Assembly: GCF_022811725.1 (NCBI RefSeq)
Contig: NZ_CP094527.1
Span: 7,192,001 to 7,256,000 of the forward strand
Source: Mucilaginibacter sp. SMC90
GTDB taxonomy: Bacteria; Bacteroidota; Bacteroidia; Sphingobacteriales; Sphingobacteriaceae
Direction: 5' to 3'
Length of the DNA stretch: 64,000 nucleotides
The notes beneath the pieces are model-generated. The model was not told the origin of the DNA. It did not search any database and saw only the letters and a list, made by a program, of their open reading frames with translations. A program made the position numbers and the translations under genes. Below, piece by piece: positions 62,928 through 64,000 of this stretch. Position 1 is the first letter of the stretch. Every line of letters begins with the position of its first letter.

Positions 62928-63506
62928 TTAAAAGGCCTTTAATATATCGATTGGCGGCCCCACGCGTTCAAAACCATGTTGTTTTCTAAACTCATCCTGC
63001 TCCGCCTCGGGTTTGCCTTTCATTTGCCCTTTACTAATCGCTATAAAACACTCTTCCATTTTGCCTGCTGGTTGAAATGTTGTGAGCATCCGGCCAACTC
63101 CTTCGCCTATTTTTGAAAACGCGTGTGGTACACCCCGCGGACCGAAAACACTATCACCTGTTTTAACGTGGTGCATTTTGTCGCCTACTTTAATTATGAA
63201 CTCACCCTCCAAAATGTACCACCATTCGTCTTGCGCATGGTGTACGTGCAGGTTGGGGCCACCTTTTTTTACCCGCGACGATTCGTATACATACAAATCG
63301 CCGTCCGTATCGTTTGTTGATACTTTGGTATAAAAAGTGTCCCCATCAAATAAGCTGATCGGTTTTTCAAAACGGTCTGCTCCCGCATCGGTTTTAAAAC
63401 CTGTTTTCTCCCTGAACTTGGAATGGATCTTGGCAGTTAAACTAAGAGGGCTGGCCAAAACAGCACCGCTTAGGGATAAAATCCGTAAAAAGGCGTCTCG
63501 TTTCAT
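62928..63506 (-). CDS. Cupin domain protein, exported
   Basis: 192 residues. The N-terminus (KRDAFLRILSLSGAVLASPLSLTA) is a signal sequence; the lack of a strict twin-Arg pair suggests Sec, or a divergent Tat signal. The cupin domain (about residues 70-170) has the metal-binding pattern GPNLHVHHAQDEWWYILEGEF (H-x-H, Glu) and GPRGVPHAFSKIG (His). These proteins can be dioxygenases, isomerases or sugar-binding modules; no substrate can be assigned. It precedes, on the same strand and 148 nt downstream in this map, a cytochrome c peroxidase gene, without evidence of co-transcription. Confidence 0.85.
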   Translation of the reverse strand: MKRDAFLRILSLSGAVLASPLSLTAKIHSKFREKTGFKTDAGADRFEKPISLFDGDTFYTKVSTNDTDGDLYVYESSRVKKGGPNLHVHHAQDEWWYILEGEFIIKVGDKMHHVKTGDSVFGPRGVPHAFSKIGEGVGRMLTTFQPAGKMEECFIAISKGQMKGKPEAEQDEFRKQHGFERVGPPIDILKAF

Positions 63507-63653
63507 TGTTTTAATTTAAGCATAAATAGTTTCAAAACTGGTCGCAATGCTTAGCGCATTGCTTATATGATAAAGTAAATGCATTTCAAAGCCGACCAGA
63601 TAGCGAACTTTCGATATCTTGCCGGATCAGGCCCGCCAAAAAGCCATAAACTC

Positions 63654-64000
63654 TCATAGTCTATTTAAATGGTTTGACGCTCCCTTGTTTTTCAATTTCG
63701 CTGCGAAACGTTTATCCGTTAAGGAAATCAGGAAATTTTCCAGGTCGGTTTTCTCCTGCTCTGTTAAACCCATTGGCGTATTGAGCAGCGTATCACGGTT
63801 AATGGAGCGGGAAACTATTTTATCCGGATCATTATAGTAGTCAATCACCTGCCGTAATGTTTTGAACATACCGTTATGCATATAGGGCGCCGTAATCGCC
63901 ACGTTACGCAAAGCACCTATCTTAAACCTGCCTACGTCACTCTCTTTTTTAGTTACACAGGCGCGGCCGCTATCTCGTAATGCCTTGCCGTCGTAGAGAC
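63654..64000 (-). CDS. Cytochrome c peroxidase / MauG family protein (C-terminal part, cut by window edge)
   Basis: At least 114 residues continuing off the right edge. The C-terminal part shows RFKIGALRNVAITAPYMHNGMFKTLRQVIDYYN, with the Met in APYMHNG that is the distal heme ligand in bacterial di-heme peroxidases, and the conserved end NFLISLTDKRF. The heme CxxCH motifs would be outside the window. Periplasmic di-heme peroxidases reduce H2O2 using cytochrome c, while MauG relatives modify proteins. Family certain, exact role unknown. Confidence 0.88.
   Translation of the reverse strand, partial: LYDGKALRDSGRACVTKKESDVGRFKIGALRNVAITAPYMHNGMFKTLRQVIDYYNDPDKIVSRSINRDTLLNTPMGLTEQEKTDLENFLISLTDKRFAAKLKNKGASNHLNRL

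Noticed and set aside
41967..64000. Second attachment site (copy of the tRNA-Ser 3' end) marking the right end of the element
   Set aside because: No copy of the TTCGAATCCCTCCCTCTCCG segment was seen to the right, so an intact element cannot be claimed.

Overview
The window comes from a Bacteroidota chromosome, most likely family Sphingobacteriaceae and close to Mucilaginibacter or Pedobacter. This rests on Bacteroidota-type promoters (TTG/TTTG, about 20 nt, TAnnTTTG), a CTnDOT-like tyrosine integrase, FucP/GH172/DUF1080/DUF6786 sugar genes, LytS/LytTR pairs, a grasp-with-spasm peptide system and families of interspersed palindromic repeats. Genus assignment is inference.

Layout. 1-4822 (minus) is a deoxy-sugar (probably L-fucose) utilisation operon: GH172 hydrolase, FAH-family hydrolase, DUF6786 lipoprotein, FucP transporter and an SDR dehydrogenase cut by the window edge. 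5108-7748 holds a Crp/Fnr regulator, a pirin with a small receiver-like partner, and a glycine-rich membrane protein. 8094-13652 (minus) is a complete rRNA operon (16S, tRNA-Ile, tRNA-Ala, 23S, 5S) with three tandem promoters, a 23S processing stem and a terminator; its spacers are full of low-complexity inverted repeats. 14438-30881 is mostly housekeeping and envelope genes: RsmF/NOP-type methyltransferase, beta-barrel protein, GH3 hydrolase, UvrD-like helicase-nuclease, M28 peptidase, rhomboid protease, an ABC exporter and a divergent LytS/LytTR two-component system with candidate operator repeats between them.

31700-32263 is a gene-free nest of repeats. 32319-35947 is a light-sensing operon: bacteriophytochrome kinase, two response regulators and the heme oxygenase that makes its biliverdin chromophore. 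36086-41620 (mostly minus) carries an ABC exporter, frr, diadenylate cyclase, truncated hemoglobin and a polyprenyl diphosphate synthase.

41880-53207 is the accessory region. A tRNA-Ser gene is followed by an integrase, a DUF1016 nuclease and two small element regulators; then comes a complete RiPP cluster of grasp-with-spasm type (45235-52606, minus) and a decayed ParA gene. The RiPP cluster contains a 59-residue precursor peptide with a double-glycine leader at 50913-51092, an ATP-grasp ligase, a SPASM protein without a radical-SAM motif, a C39-peptidase ABC exporter and an HlyD adaptor. These fit one pathway: the ligase and SPASM protein modify the precursor core, the C39 domain cuts after Gly-Gly, and the ABC/HlyD pair exports the product. 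This is the most interesting system in the window.

53404-61487 is a glycogen-to-trehalose operon (GlgX, TreZ and a TreY-MalQ fusion), followed by a DUF72 protein, a 58-residue small protein, a cupin protein and the C-terminus of a MauG-type cytochrome c peroxidase running off the right edge.
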